The notes under the pieces: generated by a model
Told to the model about the DNA's origin: nothing
Database searches by the model: none
The model's input: only the letters and a program-made list of their open reading frames with translations
Part shown: positions 1 through 8,852 of the stretch, piece after piece
Numbering within the stretch: the stretch's first letter is position 1
Layout of the letters: the number at the start of each line of letters is the position of its first letter
DNA from: Rhodospirillales bacterium
GTDB taxonomy: Bacteria; Pseudomonadota; Alphaproteobacteria; Rhodospirillales; CAMCUA01
DNA length: 32,240 nucleotides
NCBI GenBank assembly: GCA_947470575.1
Contig: CANITX010000013.1
Location: 1 to 32,240 of the forward strand
Reading direction: 5' to 3'
Program-made: the position numbers and the translations under genes

Positions 1-182
1 ATGCCCCGCTCGGCGGCAAGGTGGTCGAGATCAACAGCGAACTTCCCAACACGCCAGAAGCGGTGAATGCCGATCCGATGGGCAAGGGGTGGTTTTTCAA
101 AATGGCGCTCAACAATGCCGGCGATGTCGATGGCCTCATGGACTCCCAGTCCTACGACACCTATATCGCCGGCCTCGGCTGA
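1..182 (+). CDS. gcvH: Glycine cleavage system H protein, C-terminal part (5' end outside window)
   Basis: An open frame enters from the left edge (first full codon at base 3) and ends with TGA at 180-182. The translated tail reads [16 protein letters not shown], then [13 protein letters not shown], and ends DTYIAGLG. This is the classic end of the lipoyl-carrying H protein, which shuttles the aminomethyl group between the P, T and L proteins. The lipoyl-lysine segment lies upstream, outside the window. gcvP begins 26 bases downstream on the same strand, so a gcvH-gcvP operon, probably with gcvT further upstream, is inferred. Confidence 0.95.
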   Translation, partial: APLGGKVVEINSELPNTPEAVNADPMGKGWFFKMALNNAGDVDGLMDSQSYDTYIAGLG

Positions 183-208
183 CACCTCACAAGCCGCCGG
201 AGTTTTTC

Positions 209-3103
209 ATGCCCGACTCCCGACCTACCCTCGCGGAACTCGAACAAACCGAGCGGTTCATCCGCCGCCATATCGGACCGGACGAAGCGGATGTCGAGGC
301 CATGTTGGGCGTTCTGGGAATCGAATCGCTCGATGCGCTGATCGATAAGGCCATACCTGCCGCCATCCGTTCGGCGCCCGAACGCATGCCGGCGCCGCGC
401 AGCGAAGCCGACGTGCTGGCCGAGGCTCGTGCGCTGGCCGATCGCAACCGGGTGCTGCGCTCGATGATCGGCCTTGGCTATCACGATTGCCTGACGCCGA
501 CGGTGATTTTGCGCAACGTGTTGGAGAACCCCGCCTGGTATACGGCCTATACGCCCTATCAGGCGGAGATTTCCCAGGGTCGCCTCGAAGCCCTGCTGGC
601 CTTTCAGCAGATGGTGATCGATCTGACCGGCATGGACATCGCCAATGCTTCGCTGCTCGACGAGGGGACGGCCGCCGCCGAAGCCATGACGCTGATGAAG
701 CGATCGAGCAAAAGCGAAAGCCACCGCCTGTTCGTCGCCGCCGACTGCCATCCGCAAACCATCGCCGTCATCCGTACCCGGGCGACTCCCTTGGGTATCG
801 AGGTCTTCGTCGGCGATGTGGAGAAGGATTTGAATCCCGCCGGCGTTTTCGGTGTCATCGTCCAGTATCCCGGCACCGAAGGCCATGTGCGCGATTACCG
901 GCAATTGGCCGGACGGGTCCATGCGGCGGGAGGACTGCTGACGGTCGCCGCCGATCCCCTTGCCCTGGTCCTGCTCGCCTCGCCGGGATCGTGGGGCGCC
1001 GACATCGTCGTCGGCAGCGCCCAGCGATTCGGCGTCCCAATGGGATTTGGCGGTCCCAACGCCGCTTTTTTCGCCACACGAGACAGCTTCAAACGCTCCA
1101 TGCCGGGAAGGCTGATCGGCGTTTCCGTAGATGCCCAAGGCCGGCCGGCGTTACGCATGGCGTTGCAAACCCGCGAACAGCATATCCGCCGCGAAAAAGC
1201 GACCAGCAACATTTGCACGGCCCAGGTGTTGCTTGCCAACATCGCCGCCTTCTTCGCGATGTATCATGGCCCGGACGGCCTCAAGACCATCGCCCAGCGC
1301 ACCCACCGGCTGACCGCCATTCTGGCGGCCGGACTGCGGCAACTCGGGTTGAGCATCGTCAATGACAGCTTCTTCGATACGTTGACCGTCGCGGTCGACG
1401 ACGCCGCGGCCGTCCATCGCCGGGCCGTCGCCGCCGGCATCAATCTTCGTCGATATGATACCGGCGGGCGAATTGGCATTTCACTCGACGAAACCACGAC
1501 GCGCGACGACGTCGCCCAGGTCTGGTGCATCGTTTCGGGCAAACCCGATACGGGACTGGACGTCGCCGGCATCGACACAAAAGCGGCCGAAGGCTTTCCC
1601 GCCGACCTTCGCCGATCCGACGCCATCCTCGGCCATCCGGTCTTCCAGGTGAACCTATCGGAGACCGGCATGTTGCGCTACCTGCGCAAACTGTCGGATC
1701 GCGATCTGGCGCTCGATCGGGCGATGATTCCGCTGGGCTCGTGCACCATGAAGCTCAACGCGACGACCGAGATGATCCCTGTGACCTGGCCCGAGTTCGG
1801 GCGCATGCATCCCTTCGTCCCGCTCGATCAGGCCGAGGGCTATCGGGCCTTGATCGACGATCTCGCCGGCAGCCTCGCGCAGCTGACCGGCTTCGCCGCC
1901 GTTTCGTTACAACCGAACGCCGGCTCGCAAGGAGAATACGCCGGGCTGCTGGCCATCCGCGCCTATCACGAAAGCCGGGGCGAGTCGCATCGCGACATCT
2001 GTCTGATCCCCTCGTCGGCCCATGGCACCAATCCGGCCAGTGCCGTGCTGGCGAATTTCAAGGTCGTCATCGTCGCCTGCGACGTTCGCGGCAATATCGA
2101 CATCGCCGACCTTAAATCCAAGGCCGAGGCTCATGGCGCCAACTTGGGCGCGTTGATGGTCACCTATCCATCGACCCATGGGGTTTTCGAAACCGGCATC
2201 GGCGACATCTGCCGCATCGTGCACGACAACGGCGGGCAGGTTTATCTCGACGGCGCGAACTTCAACGCGATGGTTGGCATCTGCCGGCCGGGCGCGTTCG
2301 GCGCCGACGTCTGTCATCTCAATCTGCACAAGACATTCTGTATTCCCCACGGCGGCGGCGGGCCCGGCGTCGGGCCAATCGGCGTCGCCTCCCACCTGGC
2401 GCCGTTTTTGCCCAATCACCCCCTGGTCGCCGAAGCCGGGCCGAAGACGAGCTATGGCCCCGTATCGGCCGCGCCGTGGGGCTCGGCTAGCATTCTACCC
2501 ATCTCCTGGGCCTATATCGCCCTGATGGGCGGCGAGGGTTTAAAGCGGGCCACCCAGGTTGCCATCCTCAATGCCAACTACATCGCCCGGCGGCTGTCGA
2601 GCCACTACAAGGTGCTCTACACCGGTTCGGAGGGTTTGGTCGCCCACGAGTGCATTATCGATACCCGACCGCTGCAGGAAGTAAGCAGCATCGGCGTCGA
2701 GGACATCGCCAAGCGGCTCATCGATTACGGCTTCCACGCCCCAACCATGTCGTGGCCGGTGGCCGGTACCTTGATGGTCGAACCCACCGAATCGGAAAGC
2801 CGCGAAGAGCTGGACCGCTTCTGCGATGCCATGATCGCCATCTGCGAAGAAGCTCGGAAGGTCGCCCGGGGCGAATGGCCGGCAGACGACAATCCGCTGC
2901 GCAACGCACCCCACACGGCCGAGGTAGTCACTGCCGACGTCTGGACCCATCCCTATTCTCGGGCCGTTGCCGCCTACCCGATGGCTTCCCTGCGCGACAG
3001 TAAATACTGGTCGCCGGTCGGACGTGTCGACAATGTCTTCGGCGACCGTCACTTGATCTGCACGTGTCCACCTGTCGAAGCCTATCGCGACGCGGCGGAA
3101 TAG
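209..3103 (+). CDS. gcvP: Glycine dehydrogenase (aminomethyl-transferring), P protein, single-chain form
   Basis: A 964-residue PLP enzyme that decarboxylates glycine and passes the aminomethyl group to lipoyl-GcvH. I chose ATG 209 because CCGGAG lies about seven bases upstream and the protein then starts [11 protein letters not shown] followed by RFIRRHIGP, as in the family. The frame is open further upstream, but an earlier start would overlap gcvH. Both halves of the ancestral fusion are present: the inactive-like N-terminal half with the [20 protein letters not shown] region, and the catalytic C-terminal half with [18 protein letters not shown]. Lys708 of HLNLHK is the expected PLP lysine. 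Length matches E. coli-type single-chain GcvP rather than the split GcvPA/GcvPB form. The stop is only 4 bases from the convergent stop of the next gene. Confidence 0.97.
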   Translation: MPDSRPTLAELEQTERFIRRHIGPDEADVEAMLGVLGIESLDALIDKAIPAAIRSAPERMPAPRSEADVLAEARALADRNRVLRSMIGLGYHDCLTPTVILRNVLENPAWYTAYTPYQAEISQGRLEALLAFQQMVIDLTGMDIANASLLDEGTAAAEAMTLMKRSSKSESHRLFVAADCHPQTIAVIRTRATPLGIEVFVGDVEKDLNPAGVFGVIVQYPGTEGHVRDYRQLAGRVHAAGGLLTVAADPLALVLLASPGSWGADIVVGSAQRFGVPMGFGGPNAAFFATRDSFKRSMPGRLIGVSVDAQGRPALRMALQTREQHIRREKATSNICTAQVLLANIAAFFAMYHGPDGLKTIAQRTHRLTAILAAGLRQLGLSIVNDSFFDTLTVAVDDAAAVHRRAVAAGINLRRYDTGGRIGISLDETTTRDDVAQVWCIVSGKPDTGLDVAGIDTKAAEGFPADLRRSDAILGHPVFQVNLSETGMLRYLRKLSDRDLALDRAMIPLGSCTMKLNATTEMIPVTWPEFGRMHPFVPLDQAEGYRALIDDLAGSLAQLTGFAAVSLQPNAGSQGEYAGLLAIRAYHESRGESHRDICLIPSSAHGTNPASAVLANFKVVIVACDVRGNIDIADLKSKAEAHGANLGALMVTYPSTHGVFETGIGDICRIVHDNGGQVYLDGANFNAMVGICRPGAFGADVCHLNLHKTFCIPHGGGGPGVGPIGVASHLAPFLPNHPLVAEAGPKTSYGPVSAAPWGSASILPISWAYIALMGGEGLKRATQVAILNANYIARRLSSHYKVLYTGSEGLVAHECIIDTRPLQEVSSIGVEDIAKRLIDYGFHAPTMSWPVAGTLMVEPTESESREELDRFCDAMIAICEEARKVARGEWPADDNPLRNAPHTAEVVTADVWTHPYSRAVAAYPMASLRDSKYWSPVGRVDNVFGDRHLICTCPPVEAYRDAAE

Positions 3104-3107
3104 ATGC

Positions 3108-4961
3108 TTAGGCCGCGGGCGGTCCGACGTCTTCCCACCACAGCTTGGGCACGCCGCGCGGGGCGAAGGAATCGATCAAGCGTTCCGCATGCGCCAAATT
3201 GCGCGCGGTGACGGAAACCATGCGGCCCGCGCCGTGAGCGGCATAAACCTCGCCGGCGGCGCGGAATGCCGCCGCCGACGCTTCGAGATGACCGACGTCG
3301 CGGGTCAACTTGCCAAGCAGGAATAACCCGGAGCCAAGGCTATTCTGGCTGGCCGCCCACAGCAGGGGAATCTGCTCGCGCGTGCGGACTTCGATCGCCG
3401 CACGGCACGATTCGACGGCCCGTTCGAGTGCCTCCGCGCTGCGCGCCTCGCCGCCGAGCATTTGCAGGGACTGGCCGATATTGTTCATCACCTCGGCCCA
3501 TCTGAGCGGCGTCTCGGCCCGTGTATAGACATGCAACGCCGCCTGAAATGCCGACAGGGCATGCTTGACCAGCTCGACATCGCCCGATTTTTGATCGAGC
3601 CGGTTCAGAGCCATGCCCAACCGGTTCTGCATGCCCGCCCACAGCCGGGGAAATGCCTCGCGCGAGAATATCTGAAGGGCGGCGCGATAGCCGTCGACGG
3701 CGCCGTCCAAGGCATCGGTTTGGCTCTCGCGCTCGCCCAACTGATGCAAGGCCATCGCCCTGTTGCGTTGAACAATCGCCCAATCGAAGGGCGAGTCCTT
3801 CCGGTTGAGGCCGTCAAGCGCCGCCTTGTAATGATCGACTGCCACTCGCAAAGCCTCGCTTCCCGTGCGCGGCACGGCTGCAGCCGCGACATTGCCGAGG
3901 CAGGCATGCACCGAAGCCCTCTCGGCCCTGGTCAAATCGGAAATCGCTTCGGCGGGCAGGGCCATCACCACTTCCAAGGCCGAGGGCTGGGCCAAACGTA
4001 GGGTCATGGCCTTGCCTTCGTTCAACGGAAGTACAGAAGCGACAGCCGTCGCCGCGGGCACGATGTCCAGTATCGTCGAAAAATCGTCGGGAAGCTTCAG
4101 GCGCAGCATGTTGCCGAACCAGGCGATGCGGTCCTCGTCCTCGGGCTGGCGGCTAAGAAAGCGCAGGGAATAGACCGCGCTGGACTCGTCGAACTCGCCC
4201 CAGACCAACAGGTCTGCGTTCTGTTCGCTCAGAAGCCGGCGGCCGACGATCATGGTCTGTGCGCTCTGTTGCAGGATATCGGCAGACGCCTCCGGCGATA
4301 TCACCTCGCGCAAGGCCCGGACTTTCACGCCCGAAATACCGGAGAAGGCAGCCAACAGGCGTTTTCCCCGGCTGCCGTCCGTATCGCCGAACAGGGCCGC
4401 GATGCGGATCTGGATGGTTTGCCGCCGCGGTTCCCTCGACAAGGTCAACAGCCGCTCGAACAATCCCGGAGGGCGCAACTGGGCCACTGCCCGCCCGCCG
4501 TGTGTCTCCAACCGTTCTGAATCGCGGGGCTGGCCACCGTGGACCAACAGGTCGTTGGCACCCCGCAGGCGTTCAATCAAGTAGCCGACAACAGAAAGCG
4601 CGGCGTCGGGCTCTTCATGGAGCGTGCGCAGAAACTCGGGCGCTGGAATGGTCCGAAGGATGACGTCGCCAATCGCGCGGGCTGTGGCGCTGCGGGCGCT
4701 GCCGTCGATGATGCCCATTTCGCCAAACATTTCGCCGGGCCGTAAAATGGCAAGAATCACCGGCCCGGTGGGGCCCTTTTTTGTCAGTTCGACATTGCCA
4801 TCGATCAGCGCATAGGCCGCATCGCAGAGGTCTTCCTCACGAAAGATAACCTCGCCGTCGGCGAACTTCCGCTCGCCGCGCTTTGTCACGCCGCGCAATG
4901 CCTCTGCCAACCACTCAGACTCCCGTGCCCGCTTGCTTTTCGAATCTTGCGCCGCGCCCAT
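3108..4961 (-). CDS. Cyclic nucleotide-binding domain protein with C-terminal TPR-like repeats
   Basis: A 617-residue protein. Residues about 25-135 form a CRP-type cyclic nucleotide-binding fold, with a phosphate-binding cassette around 79-95 (GEMGIIDGSARSATARA, Arg90 as the likely phosphate contact). No Crp-type helix-turn-helix follows, so it is unlikely to be a DNA-binding regulator. Residues about 175-300 look like an alpha/beta domain (IQIRIAALFGDTDGSRGKRL onward) that I do not recognise. From about 385 to 600 there are at least four TPR-like units with recurring phrases such as DWAIVQRNRAMALHQLG, LWAGMQNRLGMALNRL and RWAEVMNNIGQSLQ. No signal peptide or membrane segment is evident. A cAMP/cGMP-responsive scaffold is inferred. 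The start has a poorly spaced GAGG, so TTG about 17 codons in is an alternative. Confidence 0.85.
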   Translation of the reverse strand: MGAAQDSKSKRARESEWLAEALRGVTKRGERKFADGEVIFREEDLCDAAYALIDGNVELTKKGPTGPVILAILRPGEMFGEMGIIDGSARSATARAIGDVILRTIPAPEFLRTLHEEPDAALSVVGYLIERLRGANDLLVHGGQPRDSERLETHGGRAVAQLRPPGLFERLLTLSREPRRQTIQIRIAALFGDTDGSRGKRLLAAFSGISGVKVRALREVISPEASADILQQSAQTMIVGRRLLSEQNADLLVWGEFDESSAVYSLRFLSRQPEDEDRIAWFGNMLRLKLPDDFSTILDIVPAATAVASVLPLNEGKAMTLRLAQPSALEVVMALPAEAISDLTRAERASVHACLGNVAAAAVPRTGSEALRVAVDHYKAALDGLNRKDSPFDWAIVQRNRAMALHQLGERESQTDALDGAVDGYRAALQIFSREAFPRLWAGMQNRLGMALNRLDQKSGDVELVKHALSAFQAALHVYTRAETPLRWAEVMNNIGQSLQMLGGEARSAEALERAVESCRAAIEVRTREQIPLLWAASQNSLGSGLFLLGKLTRDVGHLEASAAAFRAAGEVYAAHGAGRMVSVTARNLAHAERLIDSFAPRGVPKLWWEDVGPPAA

Positions 4962-5067
4962 GCCTCAGGTCAATGCCGGCAAACCGTACCAGACTGGACA
5001 AGTTAGGACAGAGGCCGCTACAAGCAGCGAAGGGCTTTCGCACAGCATTCGGGGAAGGGGGACGGGC

Positions 5068-5925
5068 GTGGCGTCGATCAGATCGAATCTGAAACGGGCT
5101 TTGCAAATTCTTTCCCTACCGGTCGTGTTTTCGCCGGCCTTCGCCGAAGCGGCGACCGGTGGCGCGAGTTATGACATGAGCCGGTTCCTCGGCGAACCTC
5201 ATCCGTTCGACCGGCCCTATTCGCCCGAACCCGCGCCGGCGCCGCCACCCCTTGTCCAACGTTCGGCGCCATTGTCCGCTCCGGCCCAACCAGCAATGCC
5301 GCCCTCGCCCGCGACTACCGCGCCAACGCCTCCCGCCGCGCCCGCTCTATCTTCACAGGCGATGCCCGCCGCCGCGCCGACACCGCCTGCGATGCCGACG
5401 GCTTCTCGCCCGGCCGCATCGCCTTCGGCGGCTCAACCAGCAAAAGCACCCGACAACTGGCGACTTATTTCAGAATTGCGCGGCGGCCTGCTGGCTCACG
5501 ACGTCGGTCCCTTCAGCCATCAGAAAGAAGATGGCATCGACATCAACGCCGAGGTTCTCTTTACCTCACCGCGATTCATGGAGCTGATCTGGTCGCCCCG
5601 TCCGACCATCGGCACGACGATCAATACCTCTGGCGACACCAGCCAGGGATATCTGGGTCTGACCTGGGAATGGGATTTCTGGGAACATGCCTACTTCAGC
5701 TTCTTTTGGGGCGCCGCGGCGCACAATGGCGAGAAGGCGGCCAACGTCCCGGATAAGAAGGATTTGGGCTGTAGCGTCCTTTTTCGCGAGGGTTTCGATT
5801 TCGGCTGGCGGCTCACCGAAAACCACGCCGTGATGGCCCACTTCTCCCATATTTCCAACGGCAAGCTCTGCGATGAGAATGAAGGGCTGGAAACCGTCGG
5901 CCTGAGATACGGCTATCGTTTCTGA
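5068..5925 (+). CDS. PagL-like lipid A 3-O-deacylase (acyloxyacyl hydrolase family), outer membrane
   Basis: A 285-residue protein from GTG 5068, chosen because GGGGAAGGGG lies about seven bases upstream and the product then begins with a signal peptide (MASIRSNLKRALQILSLPVVFSPAFAEA). Residues about 45-135 are a Pro/Ala-rich linker. The C-terminal 150 residues resemble the PagL beta-barrel: alternating aromatic strands (YLGLTWEWDFWEHAYFSFFWG) and a final strand ending RYGYRF, which suits BAM insertion. The catalytic triad spacing of PagL is preserved: His261-x-Ser263-Asn264 and Glu275, twelve residues after the serine. The family removes the 3-linked acyl chain from lipid A in the outer leaflet. 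The enzyme class is fairly sure; the substrate is inferred. It is divergent from the cyclic-nucleotide protein. Confidence 0.85.
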   Translation: MASIRSNLKRALQILSLPVVFSPAFAEAATGGASYDMSRFLGEPHPFDRPYSPEPAPAPPPLVQRSAPLSAPAQPAMPPSPATTAPTPPAAPALSSQAMPAAAPTPPAMPTASRPAASPSAAQPAKAPDNWRLISELRGGLLAHDVGPFSHQKEDGIDINAEVLFTSPRFMELIWSPRPTIGTTINTSGDTSQGYLGLTWEWDFWEHAYFSFFWGAAAHNGEKAANVPDKKDLGCSVLFREGFDFGWRLTENHAVMAHFSHISNGKLCDENEGLETVGLRYGYRF

Positions 5926-5952
5926 GGTTACGCCGCGAAACCACGGGGGCGA

Positions 5953-7419
5953 CTAACTCGCCTTACGGCGTGCCGCCGTCACACGACGGGCCTCATCCAG
6001 GACTTCGCGCACCCGCATGAACGTACCCTCCCAATCGCCATGGCGCTCCTGGCGGAACAGGCACATGCTGGGGTACCAGGGACTGTCTTCCCGTTCGGTC
6101 ATCCAGCGCCAGTCGCTGACGAAGGGCAGCAGCACCCAAACCGGCCGGCCGAGCGCACCGGCCAGATGAGCGACCGTCGAATCGACGGAGATCACCAAAT
6201 CCATCTCGCTGATGACGGCGGCCAGATCGGCCAGGTCGCCATCGGTGCCGCCCACGTCGCGAATCAAAGCATCGCAGGCTCGGGCACGCCGTTCGCCCGC
6301 GGCCCGTCCGGTCTGCAGGCTATAGAAGCTGACATCGCGCAAATCGGCGAGGTCGATGAAATGCTGAAGGGGGCAGGTCGCCGAAGGGCTATCCAGATGT
6401 GCGACATTGCCGGACCAGGCGATGCCCACCTTCAGCGTGCCGTCGTCGTCCAGCGTCAGTCCGTGTTCCGGCCGCGGCGGTGGCGCCATATAGGGCACGC
6501 GGTTGGGGATCGTATCGATTCGAGTGCCCAGTAGCGCCGGCAATGTCGCCAAAGGTGCGTGCACGTCGAATTCGGGAAGGGTCTGACCCGCCGCAACCAC
6601 CGACTCGACGCCCGGCACCGTCGAGAACAGACGGAACAGTTCGTCCGGACATTCAATAATGACCGAGCCGCCCCGCGCCGCCGCAAGCGGCAGGTAACGC
6701 GCGAACTGCACCATATCGGCATAGCCCTGGTCGAGGTGAACCAGCAGGCGACGGCCGGCGAGGTGGTCGCCCTCCCAGGCCGGCTGCTCCAACGGCCTGC
6801 GCAGATTGCTGCGCAGGGCACTTCGCCAAGCGTAATCCTGAAAACCGCGCTGATAGTCGCCTTTTTGCAGATAGGTCAGCGCCCGTTCCCAACGGCAGTC
6901 CACGTAATCGGGGCGAATTGCCAATGCCCGCTCGAAACAGCCGATGGCCTCGTCGAGATGTCCCAAATCGCGTAGCACCAAACCGAGATTAAAGACGGCC
7001 ACCGGAGATTGGGGCGCCAGCATGACGGCTTGCTGATGGGACGCCGCCGCCCGGTTGTATCGCCCGAGTTCACGTAGTGCGTTGCCCAGGTTGGAATGGA
7101 TGCCGGCGTCATCGGGGCGGATCGCCAGCGACCGACGATAGCAGGCCACCGCCGCCTCCAGGCGTCCCAGACTGCGCATGGCGACGCCCAAATTGTTATA
7201 AGCATCGGGATGCCGGGGCACCAAAGACAAGGTCCGGCTGTAACCTGCGACGGCAGCTTCCAACCGGCCTCGGCGATGCAGCCGGGATGCTTCGGCGAAG
7301 ATACGAACGGCCTCTCTGCGGCGGGCATCGGCGCTGTCGCGCAGAGGCACCACCGCAGCGCCGGAAGTATCAGGCGACGTGTCGCCGCTCATCCGGTGAC
7401 CCATCAGTAACTCGCTCAC
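5953..7419 (-). CDS. TPR protein with C-terminal glycosyltransferase family 9-like domain
   Basis: A 488-residue protein from GTG 7419, preceded by GAGAGG six bases away; an internal ATG five codons later is possible. Residues about 40-200 hold four to five TPR units (PDAYNNLGVAMRSLGRLEAAVACYRRSLAIRPDD and repeats). The C-terminal part about 215-480 matches the heptosyltransferase-like (GT9) domain often fused to TPRs: LLVHLDQGYADMVQFARYLPL, then VGIAWSGN, then VISEMDLVISVDSTVAHLAGALGRPVWVLL and WYPSMCLFRQ. These phrases mark the nucleotide-sugar-binding half in related proteins. Likely a cytoplasmic transferase acting on a cell-surface polysaccharide or on protein. The acceptor cannot be read from the sequence. 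It converges on the PagL-like gene with a 27-base gap. Confidence 0.85.
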   Translation of the reverse strand: MSELLMGHRMSGDTSPDTSGAAVVPLRDSADARRREAVRIFAEASRLHRRGRLEAAVAGYSRTLSLVPRHPDAYNNLGVAMRSLGRLEAAVACYRRSLAIRPDDAGIHSNLGNALRELGRYNRAAASHQQAVMLAPQSPVAVFNLGLVLRDLGHLDEAIGCFERALAIRPDYVDCRWERALTYLQKGDYQRGFQDYAWRSALRSNLRRPLEQPAWEGDHLAGRRLLVHLDQGYADMVQFARYLPLAAARGGSVIIECPDELFRLFSTVPGVESVVAAGQTLPEFDVHAPLATLPALLGTRIDTIPNRVPYMAPPPRPEHGLTLDDDGTLKVGIAWSGNVAHLDSPSATCPLQHFIDLADLRDVSFYSLQTGRAAGERRARACDALIRDVGGTDGDLADLAAVISEMDLVISVDSTVAHLAGALGRPVWVLLPFVSDWRWMTEREDSPWYPSMCLFRQERHGDWEGTFMRVREVLDEARRVTAARRKAS

Positions 7420-7561
7420 GAGGCGCCTCTCTTCCCTGAACGCAGCCGATGCATTTTGCGGGCGCGGCCGGCCGACTTCAAGCCCAGCAAAACCGCCGAT
7501 AGCGGCTGCGGACTATGGGTTTTTAGGAATTTTCTCCAAAAATTCAACGAATTGCCACGAT

Positions 7562-7903
7562 CTATAGGATCGCGAGCACAGCCTCGGGCGGGCGGCCCAC
7601 CGCCGCCTTGTTCCCCGACACGACAATTGGGCGTTCGATAACAATGGGATGTTCGACGATCTTTTTCATCAAGGCCTCGTCGTTCATGCTGGCCGGGTTG
7701 ATCCCAGCCTCCTCTGCCTCCTTGGCCCGCAGGATATCGGCCGGCTTGCGGCCCATTTTCTTCAAAATGGCGGCGAGTTCACTCACCGTCGGCGGGGTCT
7801 TCAAATATTCGATGACCTGCGGCTTAATTCCTCGCGCTTCGAGCAAAGCCAGAGCCTGGCGCGATTTGCTGCAACGTGGATTGTGATAGATGGTGACGGT
7901 CAT
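7562..7903 (-). CDS. arsC: ArsC/Spx-family arsenate reductase (glutaredoxin-dependent type)
   Basis: A 113-residue protein. I chose ATG 7903 because GGGAGG lies nine bases upstream and the product starts MTVTIYHNPRCSKSRQ; the frame is open further upstream with non-homologous residues. The E. coli-type signature is complete: catalytic Cys11 in HNPRCSKSRQ, and arginines at 59 (ADILRAKE), 91 (VIERPIVV) and 104 (GRPPE), equivalent to the oxyanion-binding arginines of plasmid R773 ArsC. The enzyme reduces arsenate to arsenite with glutathione/glutaredoxin. No arsB or arsR is adjacent, so it may be one of the housekeeping paralogues (YfgD-like). Confidence 0.92.
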   Translation of the reverse strand: MTVTIYHNPRCSKSRQALALLEARGIKPQVIEYLKTPPTVSELAAILKKMGRKPADILRAKEAEEAGINPASMNDEALMKKIVEHPIVIERPIVVSGNKAAVGRPPEAVLAIL

Positions 7904-8005
7904 GTTCGCGGTGCCTCCCGGAATGCGATCGCGCCGATGCGTTGGGACTCGGCCGCAGCCATCATCTTCCTTGCCCGCCTCGCCTGGCAAGTACCGTAAA
8001 GCGCC

Positions 8006-8584
8006 CTAATCCGGTTCGGCGACCATCGCCGCAAGGCCTTCAGGACTTTCAGCGTCAACCACCGCCCGGGCAATTGCATAACCGAAGCCTGCCCGAGCCA
8101 GGATGGCCATATCCCGCTCCCGCTGCGCCGCGCGCAGAGCCAGGGACCGAAAGGGACCGAGGCGGCGGCGCCGTGCAAATTCCGCCGCAGCGGTCAGTTC
8201 CGCGTTGCCTGAAGCCCGCTTATCGACCTCGCCAAGGGCGGCATCGGCAACTTCGGTGGCGATGCCCTTTTGACGCAGGGCCAAGCGGATGGTGCGTCCC
8301 GCCACGCCACGTTCGCGAAGGCTGCGGACCCGTCCTTCGGCGTAGACGGCGTCGTCGATCATTCCGGAACGAACAAAGCGGTCGAGCAAGGTCTCCACGT
8401 CTCGCTCGCCCGCCTTCGGATCCGTCCCATGGTGACGGGCGGAACGCAGGACGGCCCGCATCAGCACCCGACGCAGGTTGGCGCGCGAACTGGCAAAACG
8501 CGCCAAATAGTGTAGCGCCTTGTTTTCCAGATGCTTGGCCGTGGCCTTGCGTGGCTTTGGCGGCGTCTTTGGCTCTTCCATCAT
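8006..8584 (-). CDS. recX: RecX-family regulatory protein
   Basis: A 192-residue basic protein with the helical RecX repeat pattern: ENKALHYLARFASSRANLRRVLMR, VETLLDRFVRSGMIDDAVYAEGRVRSLRERGVAGRTIRLALRQKGI, and a third repeat near the C-terminus (DMAILARAGFGYAIARAVVD). RecX proteins bind RecA filaments and limit recombinase activity. recA is not in the window; a stand-alone recX is common in alphaproteobacteria. The start ATG 8584 is followed by a second ATG codon, and the ribosome binding site is weak. The gene is divergent from argD across a 268-base region. Confidence 0.88.
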   Translation of the reverse strand: MMEEPKTPPKPRKATAKHLENKALHYLARFASSRANLRRVLMRAVLRSARHHGTDPKAGERDVETLLDRFVRSGMIDDAVYAEGRVRSLRERGVAGRTIRLALRQKGIATEVADAALGEVDKRASGNAELTAAAEFARRRRLGPFRSLALRAAQRERDMAILARAGFGYAIARAVVDAESPEGLAAMVAEPD

Positions 8585-8716
8585 TCATCAATCATCGCAC
8601 GATTGGCCACTTCCCGTCGTCCCGGCATCTATATTGCGGCGATTGTAGGACCGTCCGTGACACGCCTATCGAGCCGCAGTACGAGCCGGGCGCCCGGAAT
8701 CTTCCCGTAGCTAGCG

Positions 8717-8745
8717 TTGACAAGGCTTGCGCAGACGCGGATATT
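8717..8745 (+). promoter_or_regulatory. Candidate sigma70 promoter of argD-argF
   Basis: A perfect TTGACA lies at 8717-8722, and a fair -10 (GATATT, 8740-8745) follows after 17 bases. This is the best -35 box I saw in the window, and it sits in the recX-argD divergent region pointing at argD. Transcription would start near 8752, leaving a leader of about 100 bases. A second open possibility, TACAAT at 8642-8647 on the minus strand, could serve recX but lacks a good -35. Confidence 0.6.
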
Positions 8746-8763
8746 CCTGCGCTTTGGTGGATC

Positions 8764-8798
8764 GGGGTGGTGCGTTGCGCCACCCCTATTCCTTTTTT
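8764..8798 (+). terminator. Terminator-like hairpin in the argD leader (possible attenuator)
   Basis: Bases 8764-8786 fold into a ten-pair stem (GGGGTGG pairing with CCACCCC, then a T-G wobble and two more pairs) with a GTT loop. TATTCC and a run of six T (8793-8798) follow. The hairpin lies between the argD promoter and the argD start, so it would end transcription early unless disrupted. The T run starts six bases after the stem, so intrinsic strength is uncertain. The frame through the leader is open into argD. No separate leader peptide is obvious. Confidence 0.5.
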
Positions 8799-8852
8799 GC
8801 CATTCGGGTTGGCAACGACGCAGGGGCGCCGGAAACGCCTGGGGAGGAACAC

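Noticed and set aside
89-208. Upstream extension of gcvP from ATG 89
   Set aside because: It would overlap gcvH, adds residues unlike any GcvP, and ATG 209 has a good ribosome binding site and family-like start.
161-1138. Long open frame on the minus strand opposite gcvP
   Set aside because: It lies wholly across gcvH/gcvP coding sequence, has low-complexity Arg/Gly-rich translation and no family features; a GC-rich shadow frame.
7493-7506. Short GC hairpin with TTTT on the minus strand after arsC
   Set aside because: Only four base pairs; insufficient to support a terminator.
7527-7545. AT-rich hairpin GAATTTT/AAAATTC downstream of arsC
   Set aside because: Perfect seven-base arms but AT-only stem core and no following T run in the arsC direction; too weak to call a terminator.
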